This document shows, one piece after another, positions 8,234 through 18,100 of a DNA stretch of 64,000 bases. The position numbers and the translations under genes were made by a program. The stretch is from an uncultured Collinsella sp. (GTDB taxonomy: Bacteria > Actinomycetota > Coriobacteriia > Coriobacteriales > Coriobacteriaceae): the NCBI GenBank assembly GCA_900543275.1, contig UQQL01000003.1, forward strand, positions 1-64,000, in the 5' to 3' direction. The stretch's first letter is position 1, and each line of letters begins with the position of its first letter. The notes under the pieces are model-generated. The model worked only from the letters and a program-made list of their open reading frames with translations. It did not search any database and was not told where the DNA came from.

Positions 8234-11200
8234 ATGCCTGTTCGAATCTATACCACCAACGCCGGCGCGGATTTGAGCGATGCCGAGGCGGCGCTGCTTG
8301 CCGACCTTATTGCCCGCCACGGGCGTGCCGTGCTGCTGGCGCCAACGTTTGCCGAGCTCGACCTGTGCCGTCATGATGCGGCGGAAGCCGGCGTTTCGCT
8401 GGGTATTGACTACAAGACGCCTACATCGTGGCTTCGCTCGCTTTGGGAGCTTTTGGGCGACGGGCGCGGTTTCGTCGACAACCTGCAGCGCCAGATGCTG
8501 TTTTCGGACATGGTAGCGCGTCTCGACGACGCCGACCTGCAGCCGCTTTCGCGCAGCCAGGGCACGGTGCGTATGCTCGCGCGTATGGCTCGCGATGTGC
8601 TGCCGGGTGTGGCAGGGACAGGTGCCGAGCGTTGCTGCGACAACGTTTGCAAGCCCAAGCCCAGAAGCGACGCCGAGGCTCGCGTGTTTGAACTTTTGTG
8701 CGCCTATGCGCGCGGTTTGGACCGTCGAGATATGGTCGAGCCCTGCGAGGCGGCTGACATTATGGCCGGCGCTTTGGCCGACAACCTGCCGGGGTGCGCC
8801 CGCGCCGTTTGCGTGCGCGGCGTCACGTCATTTACGTATAGCCTGCTCGAGCTGCTGTCCGCCGTGGCAAACAACGGGGGAGAGGTTGTCGTGCTGCTTG
8901 CCCGCGAGCAAGCGGCGATGCGCGAGGAGCTTGCCGCGGCATTTGATGTCCGCGGTGTGCTGTTTGAGATCGCGCCGCTGGACGAGGATGCCGGCGCTCC
9001 CGCGATTGCTCCAAAGTCCGTCGCACGTCCTGCCTTTGTGGAAGTCGCCGGGCCCCATGCCCGTGCCCGTGTCTATGCGGACGTCATCGATAAGATGGTG
9101 AAAGCGCGCAAGGAGTCCAAGGTCAACGATGCCGCCTCCGCACCCGTCGATCCCGTGCGCGTACTCGTGGTGTCCGCCCGGGCACCCCAGCTGTTCGGCG
9201 AGCTTGCCGCTCGTTTGGCGGCGCGCCACGTTGCTGCCGAGACGGCCGAGTTCACGGCGTTTTCCCAATCCATTGCGGGCAGGCAGTTCACGGCGCTCGC
9301 CAACCTGATCGAGCGTATGAAGGCCGCCGACGAAGGGGCAGCTTCTAAGACTGAGTGGTGGCCCGCTCCGGAGCTTACCGACTGGATTTACAGCCCGCTT
9401 TCGGGTGCCGACGCCGCCAGCGCGCGCACGTTCGACAAGAATATGCGACTGTCGCGCAGCAAGACCACTGCGGGCGTCAAGAGCCTGCTGCAGAGCGTGC
9501 AGGGCCAGGTGAGGGGCGCGCGTAAAGCGGCGAGCGACGAGAACTGGTTTAAGAGCGTGCCGTGCGTGATCTCGGACGTGTTCCAGGCGCTGTGGCGCGA
9601 CAAACCCGTGACGGCGCTCAAGGCCATGCTTGCCGTTGCCGAGGCACTGCCCGATCGCGCACTTGGCGGTCTCGACGGTCAGGCCCGTCGCCAGGCGGAG
9701 GTGGCCCTGCTGCGCCACGTCATCGACATCCTTATGAATGGCGCCCGTGCGCTCGACGTGTCGCAGGCCGCGACCGTGCCCGTGCTCGATGACATTCGAA
9801 CCAAGGTGGACAAGCGTAGCGCCGCCTACGATTACGAGACCTACGAGGTTGACCGTGCGCCACGCGCCCAGGTTCGCTTTGCTTCGCTTGCCGATGCGGC
9901 GGCTCTGCGCCCCGGCAGCTACGATGCCGTGCTGTTTGCCGACGTCGACCTGGACAGTTATCCGCTCTCACATGAGGAGGGCCCGCTGGCAACGCTGACG
10001 GCAGAGTTAGATCGCAGCGGTGTGACGCTTGAGCCTGCGGCCTTGCTGCGCGCACGCTTTGGCCGCGCGATACAAGCGTCGCGTGGTCCGGTTACGCTCG
10101 CCCGTGTGACCCACGATCGTCAGGCGCGCGAGTGCTATCCGGCGGCCGTGTGGACCGAGTTGCGGGCGCATGCCGAGGCCGCTAACGATGCTAAGGCCGC
10201 TGACGCCGACAAGGCCGCTGACGACGCTAAGGCCGTTGGCGCCGACAAGGCGAAGTGTGTGGGTGAGGGCGATATCGTAAGGGACTTCGATCCCGCGGCA
10301 GGCGAAGGTCTTAGGCGCGAGCGCGTGACCTGCGAAGCTCCTCAGCATCTGAGCGATGAAGCCATTCCGTATTTGGTCCTGCGTCGTCGCGATGGCGAGG
10401 GCGAGGATGCGCCGCTGGTGCCGCGCCTGACGTCTGCCTCGCAGATCGAGGCCTATTCGACCTGCCCGCTATGCTGGTTCGTCTCGTACCGCGTGAAGCC
10501 CCAGTCGATCGACGCTGGCTTTGGCAATATGGAGAAGGGCAACTTTGTCCACGACGTGCTGGAACACTTGCATGCCCGTCTGCCCCAGGAGGGCATGGAG
10601 CGCGTGACACCCATGAATCTGCCACGCGCGAAGGAGCTGCTGCGCGAGGTCTTTGACGAGACCTTGGCCGAGCATGCGGGCAAGCGCGGTACCGAGGGCC
10701 CGCTCGTGCCGCTCTCCCCGGTGGAGGAGCGCCAGGTGGCCGAGATTTTGCCGCAGCTGGAGGGCGTTCTTGCCTACGAGTCCGAGGCGCTCGCGCCCTT
10801 CGCGCCGCGCTACCTGGAGTTTGCGTTCAACGAGCTCCAGGTCGAGTATGCCGGCTGGCCGCTCGGCGGGCGCATCGACCGCGTGGATGTGGATGCCGAG
10901 AATCGCGCCGTGGTAATCGACTACAAGCATCGCACGGGCGTTGAGGAGTTTAAACTCGCCGACCCCACGGTGCGCGACGAGGAATCGGGCGAGGCCGCCA
11001 TCGACGACCCGCGGTGGCTGCCGCCCCATACCCAGACGCTTATCTATGCGCAGGCTATGCGCCGGGCGCTGGATCTGGACACCCGCGCGGCGCTCTATTT
11101 TTCGACCAAGGGCGGCAAACCGGCGCTGCGAGGCGCCGCGAGTGCCGAGCTGCTCGAGGAGGAGCGTGGTGACGGCCGCATCCCGGGGCTTAAGAAGGGC

Positions 11201-11386
11201 TTTCCCGGCGAGGGCGGCAGCATGGACTTCGACGCCCTGCTCGATCGCGTGGAGGACGGCATCGCCGAGCGCCTGCGCGAGCTCGAGGCGGGCAACGTTG
11301 CCGCCGTCGACCCGGCGTCGACGCAGGCCGCGCATGCGCGCTGCTCGTATAACCACGAAGGAACGTTTGTAAGGAGGGACGTGTAG
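8234..11386 (+). CDS. addB: AddB/RexB-type nuclease subunit of a RecBCD-like complex
   Basis: A 1050-residue partner of the helicase encoded directly downstream. Such complexes process double-strand ends for RecA. The C-terminal PD-(D/E)XK nuclease is visible: a SQIEAYSTCPLCWF entry motif, GNFVHDVLEHL, GGRIDRVD and the catalytic VIDYKHRTG. The N-terminal half is helicase-like but shows no Walker A motif, as in RexB. Cysteines C744 and C747 occur in the entry motif, but near the C-terminus there is only one (C1037), so the Fe-S cluster pattern of B. subtilis AddB is incomplete. An Ala-Asp-Lys-rich near-repeat (10180-10250) forms a linker. Symbol by role and context. Confidence 0.82.
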   Translation: MPVRIYTTNAGADLSDAEAALLADLIARHGRAVLLAPTFAELDLCRHDAAEAGVSLGIDYKTPTSWLRSLWELLGDGRGFVDNLQRQMLFSDMVARLDDADLQPLSRSQGTVRMLARMARDVLPGVAGTGAERCCDNVCKPKPRSDAEARVFELLCAYARGLDRRDMVEPCEAADIMAGALADNLPGCARAVCVRGVTSFTYSLLELLSAVANNGGEVVVLLAREQAAMREELAAAFDVRGVLFEIAPLDEDAGAPAIAPKSVARPAFVEVAGPHARARVYADVIDKMVKARKESKVNDAASAPVDPVRVLVVSARAPQLFGELAARLAARHVAAETAEFTAFSQSIAGRQFTALANLIERMKAADEGAASKTEWWPAPELTDWIYSPLSGADAASARTFDKNMRLSRSKTTAGVKSLLQSVQGQVRGARKAASDENWFKSVPCVISDVFQALWRDKPVTALKAMLAVAEALPDRALGGLDGQARRQAEVALLRHVIDILMNGARALDVSQAATVPVLDDIRTKVDKRSAAYDYETYEVDRAPRAQVRFASLADAAALRPGSYDAVLFADVDLDSYPLSHEEGPLATLTAELDRSGVTLEPAALLRARFGRAIQASRGPVTLARVTHDRQARECYPAAVWTELRAHAEAANDAKAADADKAADDAKAVGADKAKCVGEGDIVRDFDPAAGEGLRRERVTCEAPQHLSDEAIPYLVLRRRDGEGEDAPLVPRLTSASQIEAYSTCPLCWFVSYRVKPQSIDAGFGNMEKGNFVHDVLEHLHARLPQEGMERVTPMNLPRAKELLREVFDETLAEHAGKRGTEGPLVPLSPVEERQVAEILPQLEGVLAYESEALAPFAPRYLEFAFNELQVEYAGWPLGGRIDRVDVDAENRAVVIDYKHRTGVEEFKLADPTVRDEESGEAAIDDPRWLPPHTQTLIYAQAMRRALDLDTRAALYFSTKGGKPALRGAASAELLEEERGDGRIPGLKKGFPGEGGSMDFDALLDRVEDGIAERLRELEAGNVAAVDPASTQAAHARCSYNHEGTFVRRDV

Positions 11387-11389
11387 ACC

Positions 11390-14300
11390 ATGGATCTTTC
11401 GACTTTGATGCCGCAACAACTGCAAGTCGTCAAAACGCTCGACCGCCCGCTGTTTGTCTCGGCAGGTGCCGGCTCGGGCAAGACCTTTACCCTCACGCGC
11501 CGCATCGTCTATGCGCTCTCGCCCGAATCCGGTCCGTTTGTCGAGCATCTGGATCAGGTGCTCGCCATTACCTTTACCAAAGATGCCGCGGCCGAGATTC
11601 GCGACCGCGTGCGTCGCGCGCTCATCGACGAGGGCATGGACGAGGAAGCCCTGACCGTCGACGATGCGTGGATCTCGACCATTCACGGCATGTGCTCGCG
11701 TATCCTGCGCGCACATGCGTTGGAGCTGGGCATCGATCCCGAGTTCACGGTGCTCACCGATACCGACGAGCTTATGGACCAGGCTGTTGAGCATGTGCTG
11801 GCCCGCGCGACGGCGCCCGATGCCGCCCCCGAGCTCGCCGCTTCGCTTAAGGCCCTCTACGCTTGGTATCCCATGGCGGGCGAGGGTGGGCCGTTTGGCG
11901 CCGGTACCACCATTAAAGGGCTGGTGCGTGAGCTGCTGGAGCTCTCGAGCCAGCTGCCGGGCGGTATGGACGACGTGTGCGTGGCGCGCGGCCAGGCCGA
12001 TACCTCGGCACTCGCCGATGCCTATCGTGCGGCGCTGGGCGCAAGCAAGGCCGCGACCGAGAAAGCGCAGGTGGCACTCGATGCCATCGACGCGTTTGAG
12101 GCGAGCGGCAAAACCATGGAGGATGCGGCGCGACTCATGATGTCGTGCAGCATGCCTCGGGCGAGCAAGGCGTTTCCTAAGGAGCAGGTGGAGCTGCTCA
12201 AGGCCGAGGCCGCCGATGCATTTATCAATATCGTGCTGGCCTGCGGTGGTCCCGCGCTCGATGCGCTGGTGGGGCTTGCTCGTGCTGTGGAGGCGGAATA
12301 CCGCGCGCTCAAGGCTGACCAGTCCGCGCTTGATAACAACGACCTGCTGCGCATGGCGTACGAGGCGCTGCGCGATTATCCCGCCATCCGAGCGGCCTAT
12401 GAGGGTCGCTTTAAGATGGTCATGATCGATGAGTTCCAGGATACCGACCAGATGCAGGTTGACCTGATCCGTTACCTGACCGGCGCGGGTGAGCGTGCGC
12501 TGTGTACCGTGGGCGATGCGCAGCAGTCGATTTATCGTTTCCGCGGCGCCGAGGTCGAGGTGTTCCGTCGCCAAGAGCGCAAGGTGGGCTCGACGGCGGC
12601 ATCCGAGACGGTCGACACGCTGGATGTCCCCGCCGGCGAGCTCGTCAAGCTCGTGCGCAACTTCCGCAGCCACGACGAGGTGCTGCGCTACGTGGCACGC
12701 GTCTTCGACGGCGATGACGGCGGCCTGATGCAGGGCTTTTTGGACCTTGAGGCGAGTGACGGCCGCAAGGACACGCTGGTGGCAGACGCCTCGCGTCGCC
12801 AGGCGCTCTTTGTTGCCGGCGGCAGTACGCAGGAGCGCACACAGGCCAAGGCCCGCGCGATCGCGGAGCGGTTCCGCGCGCTTGCCGATGCCGGTCAGCC
12901 CCAGGGCGGCATGGTGCTGCTGCTGGGCCGCATGACCAATGCCGATGTTTACGCACAGGCGTTTCGCGACCAGGGGCTCGACTGCGTCATCGCGGGCGGC
13001 TCGGTCTTTGCCCAGGCTGCCGAGGTCCAAACGGTGCGTGCCCTGGTGTGCGCGCTTGCTAACCCGGCCGATACGGCGCAGGGTCTTATGCCGCTGCTGG
13101 CCTCGCCGATGTTTGCGCTCGGCGCTCAGGAGTTCCTGGCGCTGGCGACCAAGCTGGACGACCAGACGGGGGAAACCTCGCGCCGCAACATCGACGTGGG
13201 CATCATGAGCGATTCCGATGTGCCGGGTTTGCAAGACTTGCCGCTCGTGACGCGCGCCCGCGAGGTGCTGCGGTATGCGCTCCGTCGCGTGGGCCGCGAT
13301 TCGTTCGCCGCCATCGCGCGCGACGTGGTCAACGCCTCCGGCTGGTTTGTGCGTCTGGCACAGCGTGGTCCCGAGGGCAAGGCCATTGCCGCCAACGTGC
13401 TCAAGGCGCTCGACGCCGTGGCCGAGGCAGAGGCCGAGCTCGGCAACTCGCCGCGCTCCATTGCGCTCGCCTTCGACCGCTTCTTGGCGGGCAAGGAGGC
13501 CCCGGGCGCGCTCAACGAGGAGGGCGACGGCGCGGTACGCATCATGACGGTGCATGCGTCCAAGGGTCTGGAGTATCCGGTCGTAGCGGTTGCCGAGTGT
13601 TTTGGCGTTCGTAAGTCCTCGGGTGCGGCACAGATGGGTCGCGTCGAGGGCGGGGCGCAGATCGTGGCGCTGCCGGCACGCTTCGACGGCGTTAAGCTCG
13701 CCGACGGAACCTTTGTGAAGGGCGACGACGTCAAAAAGCAGTTTGAGCATGCGTTTAAGGGCAAGGGCACGTCGTTGTGGCTGCCGCCAGAGCTCATGGA
13801 GGACGTCTGTGCGACGGGCTCTCCCGCCGAGGCATTTGCCCGCCTGCGCGACGACGACCTGCAGCTTTCGCTCGAGGAGCGGGCCCGCTTGCTCTATGTT
13901 GCCATGACGCGTGCGCGAGAGCTGGTGATCTTGGCGATGGATGCCGGCGTGAGCCGTGGCAAGGTGACGGCGCCGACCTTCGACGTTGAGACCGATCTGA
14001 CCTATGACGTGCTGCGTCGTATTCTGCCTACCGACGCTCTGGACATGCCGCAGCTCGATGCCGACCGCCTGGTGTTCGACAACTCCCAGCCGGGCGACTA
14101 CGAGCTCATTTCGCTCGCGGACTTTTCCTTTGGCGAGCAGGCGTTTGAGGCCAACGCTTCGCTGGATGCCGAGGGCAGGCTTGTCCGCGGCGATGCGGAG
14201 CCGGAGGGTGCCGGTGCAGATGCCCGCGTCGCCGTTCCCGGTCCTGCCGACCCCGAGCCCGATGCGTTTGAGCTCGTGTATCCCCAGGCGGTGGGCGTGC

Positions 14301-15022
14301 GCATGGGCACCTGCCCGTATCCGGCGCGCGATTCGTACAGCTACTCGTCAATTGCCGCGGCGCTGCATGCCGAGTCCGAGGACCGAGCCGCCGAGGCGCA
14401 TGTGCCCATGGACGAGGCTGGCGATGATGCGGAGTCGGATGGTTCCGAGATGACGGATGCAGGCGTGGCCGCCGTTGAGCCCGCCGGCAACCCCATGGCG
14501 CTGGGCTCGGCGTTCCATGCCGCCTGCCAGTGGCTGATCGAGATGGGTGCCGATGCGCTGCCCGCTGAGCGTGCCGATGCGCTGGCGCGCCTGTGGTGCC
14601 TGACGCCGGAGCAGCGCGAGCGCTTCGACGTTGCCCTGGACCGCTGGCTCAAGTCGGCTGCTCGTGCCGACCTGCTCGCGTGGCCGTGCGTTCGCGCCGA
14701 GGTGCCGTTCTTCTCGCTGGGCTGCGAGGACGAGGACATCGCCCGCTACGGTGCATATGCCGAGGGCGCCATCGACGCTTTGGCGACGAACCCGGCGGAT
14801 TCGTCATGCGCGCTGGTCATCGACTACAAGACGGGCGGGACGCCGGACGAGACGCCGGAACAGCTGCAGGAGAAGCACGCCCTGCAGGCGCGCGTTTACG
14901 CTGATGTTCTGCACAAGGCGGGCTTTGAGGCCGTGACCGTCAAGTTCGTCCGTGTGGAGCAGCTGGATCCAACCATCTTCGTCGAACCCGCCGAACCTCA
15001 AGTAGTCACCTACAACCTTTAG
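11390..15022 (+). CDS. addA: AddA/RexA-type UvrD helicase-nuclease
   Basis: A 1210-residue SF1A helicase with a C-terminal nuclease. Walker A is SAGAGSGKT (residues 24-32). Further helicase motifs are TFTKDAAAEIRDRVR, DEFQDTDQMQVDL, GDAQQSIYRFRGA, TVHASKGLEYPVV and LLYVAMTRAREL. The nuclease lysine and aspartate are in VIDYKTGG (~1143-1150), followed by the QARVYADVL helix. A ribosome site AAGGAGG (11371-11377) lies inside the end of addB, and only 3 nt separate the genes, so they are co-translated subunits. A long acidic insert with low conservation lies before the nuclease domain (14150-14480). Confidence 0.93.
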   Translation: MDLSTLMPQQLQVVKTLDRPLFVSAGAGSGKTFTLTRRIVYALSPESGPFVEHLDQVLAITFTKDAAAEIRDRVRRALIDEGMDEEALTVDDAWISTIHGMCSRILRAHALELGIDPEFTVLTDTDELMDQAVEHVLARATAPDAAPELAASLKALYAWYPMAGEGGPFGAGTTIKGLVRELLELSSQLPGGMDDVCVARGQADTSALADAYRAALGASKAATEKAQVALDAIDAFEASGKTMEDAARLMMSCSMPRASKAFPKEQVELLKAEAADAFINIVLACGGPALDALVGLARAVEAEYRALKADQSALDNNDLLRMAYEALRDYPAIRAAYEGRFKMVMIDEFQDTDQMQVDLIRYLTGAGERALCTVGDAQQSIYRFRGAEVEVFRRQERKVGSTAASETVDTLDVPAGELVKLVRNFRSHDEVLRYVARVFDGDDGGLMQGFLDLEASDGRKDTLVADASRRQALFVAGGSTQERTQAKARAIAERFRALADAGQPQGGMVLLLGRMTNADVYAQAFRDQGLDCVIAGGSVFAQAAEVQTVRALVCALANPADTAQGLMPLLASPMFALGAQEFLALATKLDDQTGETSRRNIDVGIMSDSDVPGLQDLPLVTRAREVLRYALRRVGRDSFAAIARDVVNASGWFVRLAQRGPEGKAIAANVLKALDAVAEAEAELGNSPRSIALAFDRFLAGKEAPGALNEEGDGAVRIMTVHASKGLEYPVVAVAECFGVRKSSGAAQMGRVEGGAQIVALPARFDGVKLADGTFVKGDDVKKQFEHAFKGKGTSLWLPPELMEDVCATGSPAEAFARLRDDDLQLSLEERARLLYVAMTRARELVILAMDAGVSRGKVTAPTFDVETDLTYDVLRRILPTDALDMPQLDADRLVFDNSQPGDYELISLADFSFGEQAFEANASLDAEGRLVRGDAEPEGAGADARVAVPGPADPEPDAFELVYPQAVGVRMGTCPYPARDSYSYSSIAAALHAESEDRAAEAHVPMDEAGDDAESDGSEMTDAGVAAVEPAGNPMALGSAFHAACQWLIEMGADALPAERADALARLWCLTPEQRERFDVALDRWLKSAARADLLAWPCVRAEVPFFSLGCEDEDIARYGAYAEGAIDALATNPADSSCALVIDYKTGGTPDETPEQLQEKHALQARVYADVLHKAGFEAVTVKFVRVEQLDPTIFVEPAEPQVVTYNL

Positions 15023-15034
15023 CCCTCAGATAAC

Positions 15035-15097
15035 TTGCGGTGGAATACGGACTGTTCTGGCCAAAAAAGCCGCCAAACAGTCCGCATTTCACCGCAA
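15035..15097. repeat. Imperfect 22-bp inverted repeat (REP-like)
   Basis: Arms 15035-15056 and 15076-15097 pair at 20 of 22 positions around a 19-nt loop. It sits 12 nt after addA. There is no T tract, so it looks like a REP unit, though it could help end the addAB message. Confidence 0.7.
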
Positions 15098-15198
15098 CTG
15101 CGTGAGTAGCCGTGTGGGTTTGGCTAGGTTCGGGTGCTGTCCGTGCCGTGGGGTAAAATCGTTCAGTCAGAACACGAACCCGCATCGGAGCTCATCAC

Positions 15199-18100
15199 AT
15201 GGCATTCGTCCATCTGCACAATCACACTGTTTTCTCCATGCTCGACGGCGCAACCCGTATCCAGGATATGGTCAATCGCGCCGTAGAGCTGGGCATGCCC
15301 GCCGTCGCCATTACCGACCACGGCTACATGTATGGCGTGCCCGACCTGGCGCTGGCCTGCGACGCCGTCAACCACAACACGCCTGAGTACAAAACCTGGA
15401 GTCACGACAAGGCCTTTTTGGAAAAGGATCGCCGCGACGAGCTGGTGGAGCCCGATCCCGAGGAAAACCCGCGCGAGCATGCCCAGTATGTGAAGGACAT
15501 GGCCATGTGGGACGAGAAGGGCAACATCGACGAGCTCAAGCCGCCTCTGGTCATCAAGCCCATCTTTGGCTGCGAGGTCTACTTTACGCCGGACGAGACC
15601 CTTGCTCGCGACCATAAGCCCGAGCTCTACCACATGATCCTTCTGGCCAAGGACCAGGAGGGCTACGTCAACCTGATGCAGACGGTCTCCGAGGCAGCCG
15701 TGCAGGGCTTTTACTACAAGCCCCGCGTGACGCTCGACAACCTGCGCCGCCACGCCAAGGGCATGATCTGCACCAGCGCCTGCATCGCGGGCATCATTCC
15801 CAAATACATCGACCGCGGTGACATGGAGGGCGCCATCAAGTGGGCCGAGACCTTCCGTGATACCTTCGAACCTGGCGACTTTTATATCGAGATCCAGGAA
15901 CACGGCATCACCACCGACAACGGCCTGACCGATGAGCAGATGGACCGCACGCTCATTGACATCGCCAAACAGGTGGGCGTCAAGGTTATCGCCACCAACG
16001 ACTTCCACTACCTGCGCCGCGAGGACGCGCCCGTGCAGGACGTCATCATGTGCATTGGCATGAACGCCAAAGTCGACGACCCCAACCGCATGCGCATGAC
16101 TGGCTCGGAGTTTTACATGAAGACCGAGGAGGAGATGCGGGCGATGTTCCCGTATTGCCCCGAGGCCTGCGACAACACGCTCGAGATCGCCGACAAGTGC
16201 TACGTCGAGCTGGACTGGGACTCCATCATCCTGCCGCGCTTCCCGTTGCTCGACCCCGGCGAGACGCACGAGAGCCAGTTCCGCCGCGAGTGCGAGAAGG
16301 GTCTGCGCCAGCACTATGGCGACGACTGGGCCACGCGCGAGATCGGTGGCGTCAACATCAAAGAGCGCTTTGAGTACGAATACAAGGTCATTTGCGACAA
16401 GGGCTTTGCCGCCTACTTCCTCATCGTCGCCGAGTACGTGCAATGGGCCAAGGACAACGGCATCGGCGTCGGCCCCGGCCGTGGTTCGGCCGCTGGCGCT
16501 ATCGTCGCCTACGCTATGAACATCACCGCGTTCGACCCGCTCGAGAACGGCCTGATGTTCGAGAGGTTCCTGTCCCCGCAGCGTACCGAGATGCCCGATA
16601 TCGATATGGACTTCGACGATGAGCGGCGCCTCGAGGTCGTGGAGCACGTTCGCCAGCTCTACGGCCCCGAGAAAGTCACCCACGTCATCACCTACTCGAC
16701 CATTAAGGCCAAGCAGGCCATCAATGACGCCGCTCGCGTCCTGGACTACCCGGTCTACATGGGCCAGCGTCTGTCCAAGATGGTCTCGAGCGACCCCAAG
16801 GTCAAGCTCAAGCAGGTGCTCGACAAACAACCCGGCAAAGAGGATTTGTTTAACCCCGACTTTGCCGAGGCATATAAAAAGGACGACGACGCCCGCCGCA
16901 TCATCGACACGGCGCTCTCAATCGAGGGCCTCACCCGTGGCGAGGGCGTGCACGCGTGCGCCGTTCTGATCTGCCGCGACCCCGTCAACGAGCACGTGCC
17001 CACCAAGCTCGACACCAAGGGCGGCGTCGAGATTACCCAGTACGAGGGCCATACCGTTGCCGACATGGGCCTGCTCAAGATGGACTTCTTGGGCCTGCGC
17101 ACGCTGACTGTTATCTCCAAGGCCAAGGCAAACATCAAAAAGAACTTCGGCATCGACATCAAAGAGGAAGAGATTCCTTTTGACGACCCCGAGATCTTTA
17201 AGCTCATGGGTTCCGGCCACACCGCCGGCGTCTTCCAGGTCGAGTCCGCAGGCATGACGGCCACGATCAAGAACATGAAGCCCACCGAGTACAAGCACGT
17301 CGTAGCATTGATCGCCCTGTACCGCCCGGGCCCGCTGGGCGCCGGCATGGTTTCGTCCTACATCAACCGTATGAACGGCAAGGAGCCGGCGGTCTCCTAC
17401 GACGACCGCCTGGACGACATCCTGGGCGAAACCTACGGCACCATGGTCTACCAGGAGCAGGTTATGCTCATCTCCGTCGAGATGTGCGGCTTCTCCAAGG
17501 GCGAATCGGACTCGCGTATCCGTAAGCCCGTGGCTAAGAAGAAAATCAAGCTGCTCACGTCGACGGTGCTCCACTGGGAGGATGGCTCCGACGAGACCAC
17601 CTACGACCACTGGATGAACGGCGCCATCAAGAACAACTATACGCGCGAGGTCGCCCAGAAGATTTGGGACGATGTTCTCGAGTTCGCGTCCTACGCCTTC
17701 AACAAGTCGCACTCCGCCGGCTACGCCATCCTGGTTATGCAGACGGCGTGGCTCAAGGCGCACTATCCGCACGAGTACATGGCGGCCGTTCTGACGTCCT
17801 ATACGGGCAAGACCGACAAGATCGTGCACTACGTCTCGGCATGCCGTCACGACGGCATCCCCGTGCTGTCGCCAGATGTCAACGAGTCCGGTACCGAGTT
17901 CACGGCTACCAAGGAGGGCGTGCGCTTTGGTCTGGCCGGCATCCGCGGCGTGGGCACCGGCGTGGCGCAGGCGATTATCGCCGAGCGCGAGGCGGGTGGC
18001 CCGTTTAAGACGCTGCACGACTTTGTCGAGCGCGTGGACTCGAGCCAGGCCAACCGCCGCGTGATCGAATCGCTCATCAAGGCAGGCGCCTTCGACTCCA

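Noticed and set aside
10469..13750. A 1093-codon open frame on the minus strand across addB-addA
   Set aside because: It mirrors the codon structure of two well-supported plus-strand genes in GC-rich DNA and contains no domain or ribosome site.
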